Shown here: positions 1 through 8,680 of the stretch, one piece after another
Position numbering within the stretch: the first letter of the stretch is position 1
Layout: each line of letters begins with the position of its first letter
Position numbers and translations under genes: made by a program
NCBI GenBank assembly: GCA_030432595.1
Contig: JAUIGU010000001.1
Span: forward strand, 372,001 to 436,000
DNA length: 64,000 nucleotides
Direction: 5' to 3'
Source of the DNA: Phycisphaerae bacterium
Lineage (GTDB): Bacteria; Planctomycetota; Phycisphaerae; Phycisphaerales; Phycisphaeraceae
Notes under the pieces: model-generated
The model's database searches: none
Seen by the model: the letters and a program-made list of their open reading frames with translations, nothing else
What the model was told of the DNA's origin: nothing

Positions 1-1921
1 CGCCGTTGCCGGCCTTGTTGACCGCGTCTTCCAGGGACGACGCGTCCTGACCGACACGGATCACCCGCTTGGGCCCGGCGTCGTTGTAGAGCACGAGCGT
101 GTTTTCATTGCGCACCGGGACGACCTTGGGCTTGCCCGCCTTGGGGTACGCGACCGCGGAGACCTGCACCTTGCCGCGGGGCAGCTTGGCGGGGTCGAGC
201 ACGGCGACGTATTCCTCGACGCCGGTGCGCGGGTTCACGGTCATCTCGGTGACGGCCGACCACGGGCCGCCGTTGACGCTGAACTCCACCCGGTCGATGC
301 CGTTGGCGTGGAACGCCATGACGCCGACGGCGAAGGGCTCGTTGAAGCTCTGCCAGGGCACCACGTCCCAGCGGGCGATGGCGGGCTTGTCGGCGGCATA
401 CCCGGTGCCGACCTGGTTCATATTCGGCGTCGACGCCGTCTGGTCCGACGTCGCCGGCTTGAGCACCGGGGCGCCCGACAGGTCTGCCGGAATCGGCTTG
501 GGGTCGGCGACGCTGGGCGTCGGGTCGGGGTCAGGGGTCGGATCGACCGTCGGGGACGGCTCGGGGTCCGGGGTCGGCGTCACCGTGGGGGTTGTCGGCG
601 TCGTCGGGTCCAGGACCGGCGTCAGATCATTCAAGATGTCAAACACGACCGTGCGGCGGCTGAGCGTCTCGCCGTCGAGGTAGGCGACGGCGGTCAGGCT
701 GTAACGGCCGTTGGGCATCTGCGTGGTGTCCCAGCCGCGCGGGTTGCCGTTGGTGTCGCCGCCAAAGTAGTACGGGGCCTCCGACTCACGGTGCGACATC
801 GGCTGCGGGCCCTGCAGGGCGAAATCGACCCGGCCCGGCTGCGTGCCGGTCACGGCCGCCGCGATGTTGACCTTCCCGGACAGCAGGTTCCCGGCGGGGA
901 TGCCGGTGAAGCCTTCGATCACGGTGTCCACGGTCGGCGTGACGGGCTCGGGCTGCGCGGGCGTGGTCGGTTCGGGGTCCGGAGCCGGCGGGGTGATCTG
1001 GGGTTCCTCGGGCTGGGCCGGGGCGTCGGGCACGTTGTCGACCGTGAAGCCGACCACCTTGGCCGCAGACGCGGTGTCGTCGGCGTCGACGGCATACACC
1101 CGCAGTTCGTAGTCGCCGTCGGGCGCGGTCGCGGTGTCCCAGCCGCGGGGGTTGCCGTTGCGGTCGCCCTTGAAGTAGTAGGGCGCGACCACCTCGGTGT
1201 GCTTCATCGACACCGGGCCGGTCAGCTCAAACACCACATTGGCCGGCACGTCGTTCCAGACGTCGGCGGCGATGTTCAGGGTTCCGGCCACGGTGCCGCC
1301 GTCCTGGACACCGGTGATGGTGCCGACGGTCAGCGGGTCGTCCGTGAGCGTCGGTGCGGGTTCCACCGGCGTCGGAGCCACGGGCGTCGGGCTCGGAGTC
1401 GGGTCCGTCGGGGCCGGGGCGATCACGACGTCGTTGCGGACCTCGAAACGGAACACCTTCTGGCCCACCTCGCGGCGGCCGTCGATCGCGGTCGCGGTCA
1501 GCGTGTAATGCCCGTCGGGGACCTGCGTCGTGTCCCAGCCACGGGGGACCCCGTTCTTGTCGCCGCCGAAGTAGTAAGGCGCCGACCGCTCGGTGTCGCG
1601 GGCCGTCGAAGGACCGGCCAGGTCGAAGATGACCTTGTCCGCTTCGACGTCGAAGTCCACCTTCATGGCCACGTTGCCGGACACGACAAACGACCCGGAC
1701 GAACTGGTCAGGGACAGGGTCTGCGTGGCGGGCGCGGCCTCGGTGTCAGCCGGGAGCCCCGCGGAGACAACAATCGCGGCTGCAAGCATGGCGGTCGTAA
1801 ACGGATGCCGGTTTCGCGGTCGCCTGACATGCTTCAGCCATGAGGGACGGCTGGAGCCCGGGTCGGACCAAGAAAACGAATTGGTGCTCGGGTCGAAGGC
1901 TTGGTTGCGGGGAAGCAACAT
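1..1921 (-). CDS. Secreted three-repeat protein, partial (runs off left edge)
   Basis: The frame starts at ATG 1921 on the minus strand and is still open at base 1, giving about 640 visible residues. A basic N-terminus is followed by a hydrophobic stretch near residues 43-60 (AMLAAAIVVSAGLPA) that looks like a signal peptide. Three repeats of about 90 residues follow, each with the core PYYFxGDxNGxPRGWDT and then PDGxY, separated by Pro/Thr-rich linkers such as PTPSPTPVAPTPVEPAP. A fourth, immunoglobulin-like segment (VEFSVNGGPW) comes next. The last visible residues (VIRVGQDASSLEDAVNKAG) resemble the first turns of right-handed parallel beta-helix proteins. I do not recognise the repeat as a named family. 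A secreted or surface adhesive or carbohydrate-binding role is inference from the architecture. An alternative start at the internal ATG just before the hydrophobic segment would give a more typical signal peptide. Confidence 0.8.
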   Translation of the reverse strand, partial: MLLPRNQAFDPSTNSFSWSDPGSSRPSWLKHVRRPRNRHPFTTAMLAAAIVVSAGLPADTEAAPATQTLSLTSSSGSFVVSGNVAMKVDFDVEADKVIFDLAGPSTARDTERSAPYYFGGDKNGVPRGWDTTQVPDGHYTLTATAIDGRREVGQKVFRFEVRNDVVIAPAPTDPTPSPTPVAPTPVEPAPTLTDDPLTVGTITGVQDGGTVAGTLNIAADVWNDVPANVVFELTGPVSMKHTEVVAPYYFKGDRNGNPRGWDTATAPDGDYELRVYAVDADDTASAAKVVGFTVDNVPDAPAQPEEPQITPPAPDPEPTTPAQPEPVTPTVDTVIEGFTGIPAGNLLSGKVNIAAAVTGTQPGRVDFALQGPQPMSHRESEAPYYFGGDTNGNPRGWDTTQMPNGRYSLTAVAYLDGETLSRRTVVFDILNDLTPVLDPTTPTTPTVTPTPDPEPSPTVDPTPDPDPTPSVADPKPIPADLSGAPVLKPATSDQTASTPNMNQVGTGYAADKPAIARWDVVPWQSFNEPFAVGVMAFHANGIDRVEFSVNGGPWSAVTEMTVNPRTGVEEYVAVLDPAKLPRGKVQVSAVAYPKAGKPKVVPVRNENTLVLYNDAGPKRVIRVGQDASSLEDAVNKAGNG

Positions 1922-2393
1922 AGTGGGGCACTCCCTAGATTGCCAGTGTTTCCTGTGTTCGCACAGGAGACCCTATTTTCACAACCAGGCCACGCCGAAG
2001 CCATCAAATCTGCCGAATACCGCCGTGAACTATTTCTCCTAAAACAAGAAATAGAAATAAGTTACCTAAACGTCACAGCCGGACGCCACAGACACCTCGA
2101 AGCCGGGTCGAAACCGGGCCTCAGCAAGTCAATTCGAAAAAACCTCACGCCGTCGCAGCGCTTTTTCTGCATCCCGGAAGACGCCCATCCGGTTTTTCCC
2201 ACATCGAATCCGCACGAAATGGAGAGGCAAGGTCCGAGAACGCGAGACGACCAAACCCGATATGGGCAGGCTCCGCCCATGTCGCGCGCACGGCTGTTTC
2301 CGCTGCGGCGAGTCGCCGGGTCTATAAAGGGTGTTGGTCCTCGCGGGTCCGTCCGCACCTGCCCTTGTTTTCCCTGAAAGGCTCGCAATCCCT
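1922..2393. other. Intergenic region between two minus-strand genes
   Basis: No convincing gene is present in these 472 bases. The stretch holds the strong hairpin at 1948-1971 and a smaller inverted repeat at 2262-2280 (ATGGGC/GCCCAT with a 7-base loop). The part around 2020-2070 is AT-rich compared with the rest of the window and may hold the promoter of the gene starting at 1921. Confidence 0.5.
1948..1971. promoter_or_regulatory. 10-bp hairpin in the leader of the secreted repeat protein
   Basis: A 10-base-pair stem (one G-T wobble) closes a TTCG tetraloop on the plus strand and CGAA on the minus strand. It lies 26 bases upstream of the ATG at 1921. No T-run follows on either strand, so it is not a clear Rho-independent terminator. 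A 5'-leader structure that stabilises the mRNA or affects translation is the likelier reading, but this is inference. Confidence 0.45.
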
Positions 2394-2903
2394 TCAGGCT
2401 TCGACCGGCTCGAGCACCTCGAGCAGGTCTGCATCGATCTCCAGAGCCGCCGCCTGTCCCAGGATCCCTACCTGGAGAATCAGACGATCCGGGCGACGCA
2501 GCCGGGCATCCACCATGCCCTGCATCCCCTGAAACGGCCCCGAAGACACCCTCACCATGACCCCGTGCCGCAGCTCCGGGTGCGGTTCGCACGGCACCTC
2601 GGACTGTGCGGCTCGATCAATCTGGCATAGCTCGTCGTGAAGACGCCGCTGGTCTTCCACCATCAGGAACCCAACCGTGTGCGTGCCGCGGTCCAGGCGG
2701 TACAGCGCGTCCAGATCCCCGTATAGGAAGACATACCCCGGGAACATCGGGAGCCACCGGTGCACCTTGCGGTGCTGATAGACCCGGAGCACCCGGTACT
2801 GCGGGAAGAAGCACACGGCATCCTCCGCGGTCGCAATCTCGTGGACCCGGGCTTCGTGCCGGCTCCGCGTGCGGATCACATACCAACGGTGGTCGTGCGG
2901 CAT
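2394..2903 (-). CDS. NusG/UpxY-family transcription antitermination protein
   Basis: 169 residues from ATG 2903. The N-terminal NGN-type domain is recognisable from WYVIRTRSRHEARV, then FFPQYRVLRVY, and FPGYVFLY in the middle, the usual order in NusG, RfaH and UpxY proteins. The C-terminal third (VMVRVSSGPFQGMQGMV) is a KOW-like module. The frame stays open upstream to 3059, but the extra 52 residues do not match the family, so the MPHDHRWYVI start is preferred. Specialised NusG paralogues act on RNA polymerase to allow transcription of long surface-polysaccharide operons. This gene lies beside the dTDP-rhamnose operon but is transcribed away from it, so its target could be that operon, an operon to the left, or one elsewhere. 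Family assignment is firm; the target is inference. Confidence 0.82.
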   Translation of the reverse strand: MPHDHRWYVIRTRSRHEARVHEIATAEDAVCFFPQYRVLRVYQHRKVHRWLPMFPGYVFLYGDLDALYRLDRGTHTVGFLMVEDQRRLHDELCQIDRAAQSEVPCEPHPELRHGVMVRVSSGPFQGMQGMVDARLRRPDRLILQVGILGQAAALEIDADLLEVLEPVEA

Positions 2904-3551
2904 CGGCCGGTCGTCGAAGGGACGCCGCCAAGGCGCCGCCACGACCACATCCGATGCGCATTCATCAATAACAGCCTCACCACTCAACTCGCGATGCCTC
3001 CTCGCCAAACCCCGTCCACACACAAGTCCGACCTCCGCTCCGGGTTGGTAGCGGTCCACCGGCCGGTTTTACTCACCCACAGGCCCCGTAGTTATCTCAC
3101 ATTCTGCCCGATAATTCAAGACCCCGTGGGTGGGAAAAGCCCTTATTTGAGGTGACAAAAACTGTGAGTGCCCAAGACCTATTCAAGCCAAGCCGCCTAT
3201 GTTGCCATTTTGATCATTTCCGGCCCTGACCTGACCACCCAATCGCTTCTTTGCCGGAGAACCCGAGGACCGTGTCTTTCCCATGTCTGGCCGACAGACC
3301 GTTGACTTCTCTCCGCCCTGCGTTAGATTCACAAGCAAGAGGGTGTGATCCACGGGAACCTCGTCGCGGTGCCCTGCCGCCGCGCGGACGTCCCGACCGG
3401 CCGACCCGCCCGCCGGCCGCGTGGATTGTGGAGGGCATCAACCTGGCGTCGCCCGGCGGCCTCAACCTGCTTTTGAGCCGCGGAGCGATACACGACGACC
3501 GATGTGCCATCGCCGCGCGGACGCGACGCCAACCGACGAGAAGAGAGGCCT
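2904..3551. other. Divergent intergenic region between the NusG-like gene and rfbA
   Basis: About 650 bases without a supported gene. It must contain the divergent promoters for the NusG-like gene and the rfb operon. The stretch around 3080-3230 is AT-rich compared with its flanks and is the best place for promoters. I looked for an ops/JUMPstart element (GGCGGTAGnnTG) because of the neighbouring NusG paralogue and did not find a good match. Confidence 0.5.
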
Positions 3552-4469
3552 ATGCGTGGGATCATCCTGGCCGGCGGACACGGCACCCGGCTGTACCCCC
3601 TTACCCGGGCGGTCAGCAAGCAGCTCCTGCCCGTCTACAACAAACCGATGGTCATGTACCCGCTGGCCGTCCTCATGATGTCGGGCATCCGCGAGATCCT
3701 GCTGATCAGCACGCCGACCGACCTGCCCCAGTTCGAGAAACTCCTGGGCGACGGCTCGCAGTTCGGCCTCGACATCGCCTACGCCCCCCAACCCGAGCCC
3801 AACGGCCTGGCCCAAGCGTTCCTCATCGGGGAAGACTTCCTGGCCGGTGAACCCGCGGCGCTCATCCTCGGCGACAACATCCTCTACGGCACCGGCCTGG
3901 GTCGACAACTCCAGGCCGCCGCCAAGCTCGAATCCGGCGCCCGCGTCTTCGGCTACCCCGTCCGCGACCCGGAGCGCTACGGCGTCGTCGAGTTCGACGA
4001 AAACGGCAAGGTCCTTTCCCTCGAAGAAAAACCCGCGCACCCCAAGAGCCACTACGCCGTGCCCGGCCTGTACTTCTACGACCGGCACGTCGTCGAGTAC
4101 GCCAAGCAGCTCAAACCCTCACCCCGCGGCGAGTTGGAGATCACCGACCTCAACCGCGTCTACCTCGAGCGCGGCGAACTGAGCGTCCAGCTCTGGGGCC
4201 GCGGCACCGCGTGGCTCGACGCCGGCACCCACGAGTCCCTGCTCCAGGCCCAGGTCTTCGTCCAGACCATCGAGCAGCGGCAGGGCCTGATGATCGCCTG
4301 CCCCGAAGAGGTCGCCTTCCGCATGGGCTTCATCGACGCGGCGCAGCTCGAAGCCCAGGCCGAGACCATGAAGAACAACAGCTACGGCGAGTACCTCAAA
4401 ACGGTCCTCGCCGAAGCCGCCGAGCGCCACCCCGCGCAATCATCTACGGGGGGTCGCCATGCAACTTGA
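3552..4469 (+). CDS. rfbA: Glucose-1-phosphate thymidylyltransferase
   Basis: 305 residues. The enzyme makes dTDP-glucose from dTTP and glucose-1-phosphate, the first step to dTDP-L-rhamnose. The N-terminal nucleotidyltransferase signature [11 protein letters not shown] is followed by [17 protein letters not shown]; further family landmarks are [30 protein letters not shown] and [16 protein letters not shown]. The start at ATG 3552 puts the glycine-rich loop at the very N-terminus and has GAGAGG a few bases upstream. It is the first gene of a four-gene operon in which every junction overlaps (11 bases with rfbC), which implies translational coupling. Length and motifs are normal for the family. 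Confidence 0.96.
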   Translation: MRGIILAGGHGTRLYPLTRAVSKQLLPVYNKPMVMYPLAVLMMSGIREILLISTPTDLPQFEKLLGDGSQFGLDIAYAPQPEPNGLAQAFLIGEDFLAGEPAALILGDNILYGTGLGRQLQAAAKLESGARVFGYPVRDPERYGVVEFDENGKVLSLEEKPAHPKSHYAVPGLYFYDRHVVEYAKQLKPSPRGELEITDLNRVYLERGELSVQLWGRGTAWLDAGTHESLLQAQVFVQTIEQRQGLMIACPEEVAFRMGFIDAAQLEAQAETMKNNSYGEYLKTVLAEAAERHPAQSSTGGRHAT

Positions 4470-5037
4470 GCCGCTCGAACTTGACAGCGTGTTCCTGATG
4501 AAGCCGCGGCGTTTCGAGGACGAGCGCGGTGTGTTTTTCGAGACCTACCGCCGCGCGGTTTTCGCCGAGCACGGCCTCGACCTGGACTTCATCCAAGACA
4601 ACTTCTCGCGTTCCACGCACCCCGGGACCGTGCGCGGCCTGCACTTCCAGACCCCGCCACACGCCCAGGCCAAGCTCGTCCGCTGCGTGCGCGGCGCGAT
4701 CCGCGATGTCGCGGTCGATCTTCGGGCCGGCTCGCCGACGTTCGGCCGGCACGTCGCCGTGGAACTCAGCGCTGCGAACGGACACGCCCTTTTCGTCCCC
4801 GCCGGTTTCGCCCACGGATTCGCGACGCTCGAACCCGACTGCGAAGTCGCGTACAAGGTCGATGCGTACTACGCCCCCGACCACGACGCCGGCCTGATCT
4901 GGAACGACCCGGCCCTGGGCATCGACTGGGGCGTTGACGACGCCGACGCCGTGCTTTCGCCGAAAGACCGCGCGCTGCCGGGCTGGGCGGACTTCGAGAC
5001 GCCGTTTTCGTTTTCCGAGGCGGTGAACCATGCCTGA
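4459..5037 (+). CDS. rfbC: dTDP-4-dehydrorhamnose 3,5-epimerase
   Basis: 192 residues, a normal length for RmlC. The enzyme epimerises C3 and C5 of dTDP-4-keto-6-deoxyglucose. Characteristic segments are [18 protein letters not shown], with the catalytic histidine in GLHFQ, then [31 protein letters not shown] and [20 protein letters not shown]. The gene starts 11 bases inside the end of rfbA and overlaps rfbD by 8 bases, so it is translated as part of the rhamnose operon. Nothing unusual was seen. Confidence 0.95.
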   Translation: MQLEPLELDSVFLMKPRRFEDERGVFFETYRRAVFAEHGLDLDFIQDNFSRSTHPGTVRGLHFQTPPHAQAKLVRCVRGAIRDVAVDLRAGSPTFGRHVAVELSAANGHALFVPAGFAHGFATLEPDCEVAYKVDAYYAPDHDAGLIWNDPALGIDWGVDDADAVLSPKDRALPGWADFETPFSFSEAVNHA

Positions 5038-5947
5038 CGCTTCGGCAACACGAGGCCACACCGTGGTCACCGGCGCCCGCGGCATGCTCGGCCGGGCCGT
5101 GTGCGACGCGCTCCAACAGCGCGGCATCCCGCACCGCGCGCTGGATTCCCGAGCGCTCGACATCACCGACCCCACCGCCGTCATCAACACGATCACGCCC
5201 AACACCACGCGCGTTATCAACTGCGCCGCCTACACCGACGTGGACGGCTGCGAAACCGACGAAGACCTCGCGATGCGCATCAACCGCGACGGCGTGCTCC
5301 ACCTGGCGCAGCGCTGCCGCAACATCGACGCGACGCTCGTGCATATCTCCACCGACTACGTCTTCCCCGGCAACTCAGAGCGCCCCTACCGGCCCGACGA
5401 CCCGATCGCCCCGGTCAACGCGTACGGCCGGACCAAGGCCGCCGGCGAACGCGCCATCCTCGGCGTCGGCGGCGATTTCCGTGTCCTCCGCACGAGCTGG
5501 CTCTACGCGCCGTGGGGCCAAAACTTTGTCCGCACCATCGCGCGCCTCGCCAAAGAGCGCGACACGCTCCGCGTCGTCAACGACCAGCGAGGCCGGCCGA
5601 CCTCCGTTTTTACCCTCGCCGACGCCGCGCTGCGCCTCAGCGCCGAAGACGTGAACACCGGCGTCTACCACGTCGCCGACGACGGCCAATGCACCTGGTT
5701 CGAGTTCGCCCGCCGCATCGTCGAAACGCTCGGCCTCCGCTGCGACGTCGAGCCCTGCACCTCCGACGCCTTCCCCCGCCCCGCCGCCCGCCCGGCCTAC
5801 AGCGTGCTCGACCTCGAAAAAACCCTCGCCGCGCTCGGCAAGCTGCCGCACTGGACGCAACGCCTCGACGAAACCCTCGCCCGGCTCGAGCCCGAACCCG
5901 TCATCACCCTCACCAAGCCGCCCGCGCCGACCAAGACCACGTCATGA
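5030..5947 (+). CDS. rfbD: dTDP-4-dehydrorhamnose reductase
   Basis: 305 residues, a short-chain-dehydrogenase-type reductase that completes dTDP-L-rhamnose. It has the N-terminal nucleotide-binding signature VTGARGMLGRAV, the segment VINCAAYTDVDGCE, the STDYVFPG motif, and the catalytic YGRTKAAGE (Tyr and Lys). The C-terminal part (GVYHVADDGQCTWFEFAR) is typical of RmlD. It overlaps rfbC by 8 bases and rfbB by 4 (ATGA). Order A-C-D-B differs from the classical B-D-A-C operon, but the set is complete. Confidence 0.94.
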   Translation: MPDASATRGHTVVTGARGMLGRAVCDALQQRGIPHRALDSRALDITDPTAVINTITPNTTRVINCAAYTDVDGCETDEDLAMRINRDGVLHLAQRCRNIDATLVHISTDYVFPGNSERPYRPDDPIAPVNAYGRTKAAGERAILGVGGDFRVLRTSWLYAPWGQNFVRTIARLAKERDTLRVVNDQRGRPTSVFTLADAALRLSAEDVNTGVYHVADDGQCTWFEFARRIVETLGLRCDVEPCTSDAFPRPAARPAYSVLDLEKTLAALGKLPHWTQRLDETLARLEPEPVITLTKPPAPTKTTS

Positions 5948-6963
5948 ACATCCTAATCACCGGCGGCTGCGGCTTCATCGGGTCCAACTTCGTGCGCTTC
6001 GTCCTGCGCGAACGGCCCGACGCCACGCTCACCAACCTCGACAAGCTCACCTACTCCGGCAACCGCGAAAACCTCCGCGACCTCGAAGCCGGCGACACCC
6101 GCAACGAGCGCTACCGCTTCGTCGAGGGCGACATCAACGACGCCGAACTCGCCACCCAACTGATCGCGGAGTGCGACGCGGTCGTACACATGGCCGCCGA
6201 GTCCCACGTGGACCGCTCGATCCAGGACGCCCGGCCGTTCGTCGTCACCAACGTGCTGGGCACGCAGACGCTGCTCGACGCGTTGCAGCGCTGCGAGAAA
6301 GACCGGCCGCGCGACGCCGGGCCGCGCGTGTTCGTCCACGTCTCCACCGACGAGGTCTTCGGCGACCTGCCGCTCGATCAGCCCGATCTGAAGTTCACCG
6401 AAGACACGCCCATCGCCCCCAACTCGCCCTACGCCGCGTCCAAGGCCGGCAGCGATTTGCTCGCCGCCGCCTACCACCACACGTTCGGCCTGGACGTCCG
6501 CATCACCAATTGCTCCAACAACTTCGGGCCTTACCAGTACCCCGAGAAAGTCATCCCGCTGTTCATCACTAACCTCATGGAGGGCAAGACCGTCCCGCTC
6601 TACGGCGACGGGAAAAACGTCCGCGACTGGCTCCACGTCGAAGACCACTGCGAAGCCGTGCTGGCCGTATTGGAGCGAGGGAAAGCCGGGCGGCGTTACT
6701 GCATCGGCGGCAACAACGAACGCTCGAACCTCGAACTGACCCACCAGATCCTCGACGCCATGGGGCTGGGCGAAGACCGCATCCAACCCGTCGCCGACCG
6801 CCTCGGCCACGACCGGCGGTACGCCATCGACGCCACCCGCGTGCGCGACGAACTCGGCTGGACCCCGAGCCGCTCCGCCTGGCCCGCGGCCTTGGATGAC
6901 ACCGTCGCGTGGTACCGGCAGAACCCACAGTGGTGGCAGCCCTTGAAAGCCGCCAAGGCTTGA
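5944..6963 (+). CDS. rfbB: dTDP-glucose 4,6-dehydratase
   Basis: 339 residues from ATG 5944, which overlaps the rfbD stop as ATGA. It oxidises, dehydrates and re-reduces dTDP-glucose to the 4-keto-6-deoxy sugar, using NAD. Motifs: ITGGCGFIGSNFVRF (Rossmann loop), VVHMAAESHVDRSI, HVSTDEVFGDL, the catalytic Tyr-Lys in SPYAASKAGSD, NNFGPYQYPEKVIPLFI and GDGKNVRDWLHVEDH. A long upstream extension of the same frame inside rfbD is antisense-like noise and was rejected. This is the last gene of the rhamnose operon; 91 bases separate it from the next gene. Confidence 0.96.
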   Translation: MNILITGGCGFIGSNFVRFVLRERPDATLTNLDKLTYSGNRENLRDLEAGDTRNERYRFVEGDINDAELATQLIAECDAVVHMAAESHVDRSIQDARPFVVTNVLGTQTLLDALQRCEKDRPRDAGPRVFVHVSTDEVFGDLPLDQPDLKFTEDTPIAPNSPYAASKAGSDLLAAAYHHTFGLDVRITNCSNNFGPYQYPEKVIPLFITNLMEGKTVPLYGDGKNVRDWLHVEDHCEAVLAVLERGKAGRRYCIGGNNERSNLELTHQILDAMGLGEDRIQPVADRLGHDRRYAIDATRVRDELGWTPSRSAWPAALDDTVAWYRQNPQWWQPLKAAKA

Positions 6964-7042
6964 GCGGCCCCACCCGCCGCGCGAAACCCACAAAACCCCC
7001 GCGTTTTTCCGGCAATCCCCTCGACCCGGCAACGCCCCGGCT

Positions 7043-7048
7043 TACGAT
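7043..7048 (+). promoter_or_regulatory. Probable -10 box (TACGAT) for a leaderless MATE gene
   Basis: TACGAT ends 6 bases before the GTG at 7055, so transcription would begin at or next to the start codon. The same geometry recurs at many genes in this window. No convincing -35 box was seen. Confidence 0.5.
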
Positions 7049-7054
7049 GCCCGC

Positions 7055-8659
7055 GTGACCACCGCCACGCCGACCACCCCCACGCCCACCTCGGCGGCGT
7101 CTGACCTGGCGGTTCGGCCCGGTGACGACCACTCTGAGTTGTCGCCCGCCGTCACGCTCGGCGGAAAGCTCGCGGGCCTGTCGCTGCCCCGGCAGGTCGC
7201 GGCCCTGGCGATCTGGCCGTTTCTCCAGCAGTTGCTGGGTTTTCTGGTCAACTTCGTGGACACCGCCATCGCCGGCCGGCTGAGCGTCGAGGCGACCAAC
7301 GCGATCGCCATCGCCGCGTATTTCGGCTGGTTCCTGTTCCTGATGACCTCGGCGGTGGGCTCGGGCGGCGCGGCGCTGATCGCCCGGGCCATCGGGGCGC
7401 GGCACCGCGGGCTGGCCAACGCCGGGCTCGGGCAGGCGCTGGTCTTGGCGATGGTGTGGGCGGTGCTGATGGGCTCGATCGTGTTCTTCGGGGCCGACGT
7501 CATCGCGTCCATCGCCCGGCTGCAGGGAGAAAGTCGGGAGCTGTGCATCGAGTACCTCCGCATCATCGCGATCGCCGCGCCGGCCACCGCGGTGCTCGCG
7601 ATCGGTACCGCGTGCCTCAGCGCCGCGGGCGACACGCGCACGCCGTTTTTCGCGATGCTCGTGTTCAACCTGTTCAACATCGCCATCTCGGTGTACCTGG
7701 CCGTGCCCGAACTGACGATCACGCCGCTGGGAATCGAAGCACTGTCCATCACCTGCCTGGGCTGGGGCGTCGCGGGCATCGCGTGGGGCACGGCGATCTC
7801 GACGGTCATCGGCGCGGGGCTCATCTTCGTCGCCCTGGTCAAGCCCGGCGGGCCGATCCGCCTGCGCTGGTTCCGCCTGCGCCCGCACTGGCACACCATC
7901 AAGCGCATCGTGCGCGTCGCGCTGCCGTCGCTGGGCGAAGGTTTCGGGCACTGGCTGGGCAACTTCCTGGTGCTCATGGTGATCGGGCTGGTCGCCGAGT
8001 CGCTGGTGCAGAACGCGTTCCAGGGCGCACACATCGTCGCCATCCGCATCGAGGCGCTCAGCTTCCTGCCCGCGATGGCGCTGGGCACCGCGGCGGCGAC
8101 GCTGACCGGGCAGTACCTCGGCGCCGGCAGCGCGACGCTCGCCAAGAAAGCCGCGGTCGCGTGCTGGCTCACCGCCGTGCTGCCCATGACCGTGCTGGGC
8201 CTGACCTTCGTCGTGTTCCCGCAGTGGTGGGTGTTGTGGGTGACCAATCAGGACGAGCTGCTCGCGGTGTCGCCCACGCTGATCCGCATCGCCGGCTGCA
8301 TCCAGTTCTTCTTCGGCAGCGCCATCGTGCTCAGCGGCGCCATGCGCGGCGCGGGCGACACGCGCACGCCCATGATCCTGACCAACCTTATGACCTGGGG
8401 CATCCGCCTGCCGTTGACGGTGGTCATCGCGTCCACGCTCACCGACGGGTTTGCGAACACGTTCCTCCGTGACAGTATCGCGCTGTCCACAGTGTTCGAC
8501 GTCCTGTCCCTCGACGCCCTGCGTCCCCACCTGACCGGCGGGTTCCTGGGCACCGGGCTGGCCGCGATCTGGCTGGTCCTCTGCGGCGAACTGATGCTGC
8601 GCGGCACGGTGTTTATGGCCTTCTTCTTCCGCGGCCGATGGGCACGGGTTGAGGTCTGA
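7055..8659 (+). CDS. MATE-family multidrug/toxin efflux transporter
   Basis: 534 residues, GTG start. After about 35 polar residues there are roughly twelve hydrophobic segments arranged as two related halves, as in NorM-type exporters. Family-like segments include the LLGFLVNFVDTAIAGRLS region in helix 1, ALIARAIGARHRG, the charged loop after AATLTGQYLGAG in the second half, and GAMRGAGDTRTPM, which mirrors the first-half AAGDTRTPF. The protein would sit in the inner membrane and export cationic or lipophilic compounds by Na+ or H+ antiport. Substrate cannot be told from sequence. It stands alone, with no SD sequence and a -10-like box directly upstream. Confidence 0.9.
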   Translation: MTTATPTTPTPTSAASDLAVRPGDDHSELSPAVTLGGKLAGLSLPRQVAALAIWPFLQQLLGFLVNFVDTAIAGRLSVEATNAIAIAAYFGWFLFLMTSAVGSGGAALIARAIGARHRGLANAGLGQALVLAMVWAVLMGSIVFFGADVIASIARLQGESRELCIEYLRIIAIAAPATAVLAIGTACLSAAGDTRTPFFAMLVFNLFNIAISVYLAVPELTITPLGIEALSITCLGWGVAGIAWGTAISTVIGAGLIFVALVKPGGPIRLRWFRLRPHWHTIKRIVRVALPSLGEGFGHWLGNFLVLMVIGLVAESLVQNAFQGAHIVAIRIEALSFLPAMALGTAAATLTGQYLGAGSATLAKKAAVACWLTAVLPMTVLGLTFVVFPQWWVLWVTNQDELLAVSPTLIRIAGCIQFFFGSAIVLSGAMRGAGDTRTPMILTNLMTWGIRLPLTVVIASTLTDGFANTFLRDSIALSTVFDVLSLDALRPHLTGGFLGTGLAAIWLVLCGELMLRGTVFMAFFFRGRWARVEV

Positions 8660-8665
8660 GCCGGG

Positions 8666-8671
8666 TACAAT
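8666..8671 (+). promoter_or_regulatory. Probable -10 box (TACAAT) of the GH43-like gene
   Basis: TACAAT sits 9 bases before ATG 8681, leaving room for only a 0-3 base leader. Confidence 0.5.
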
Positions 8672-8680
8672 GCGGGCCTC

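Noticed and set aside
308-1843. Plus-strand open frame of about 500 codons
   Set aside because: It is antisense to the secreted repeat protein, whose repeats and signal sequence are clear; the plus frame is basic low-complexity sequence.
2904-3551. ops/JUMPstart element for the NusG-like protein
   Set aside because: No match close to GGCGGTAGnnTG was found; TTGGTAGCGG is too different.
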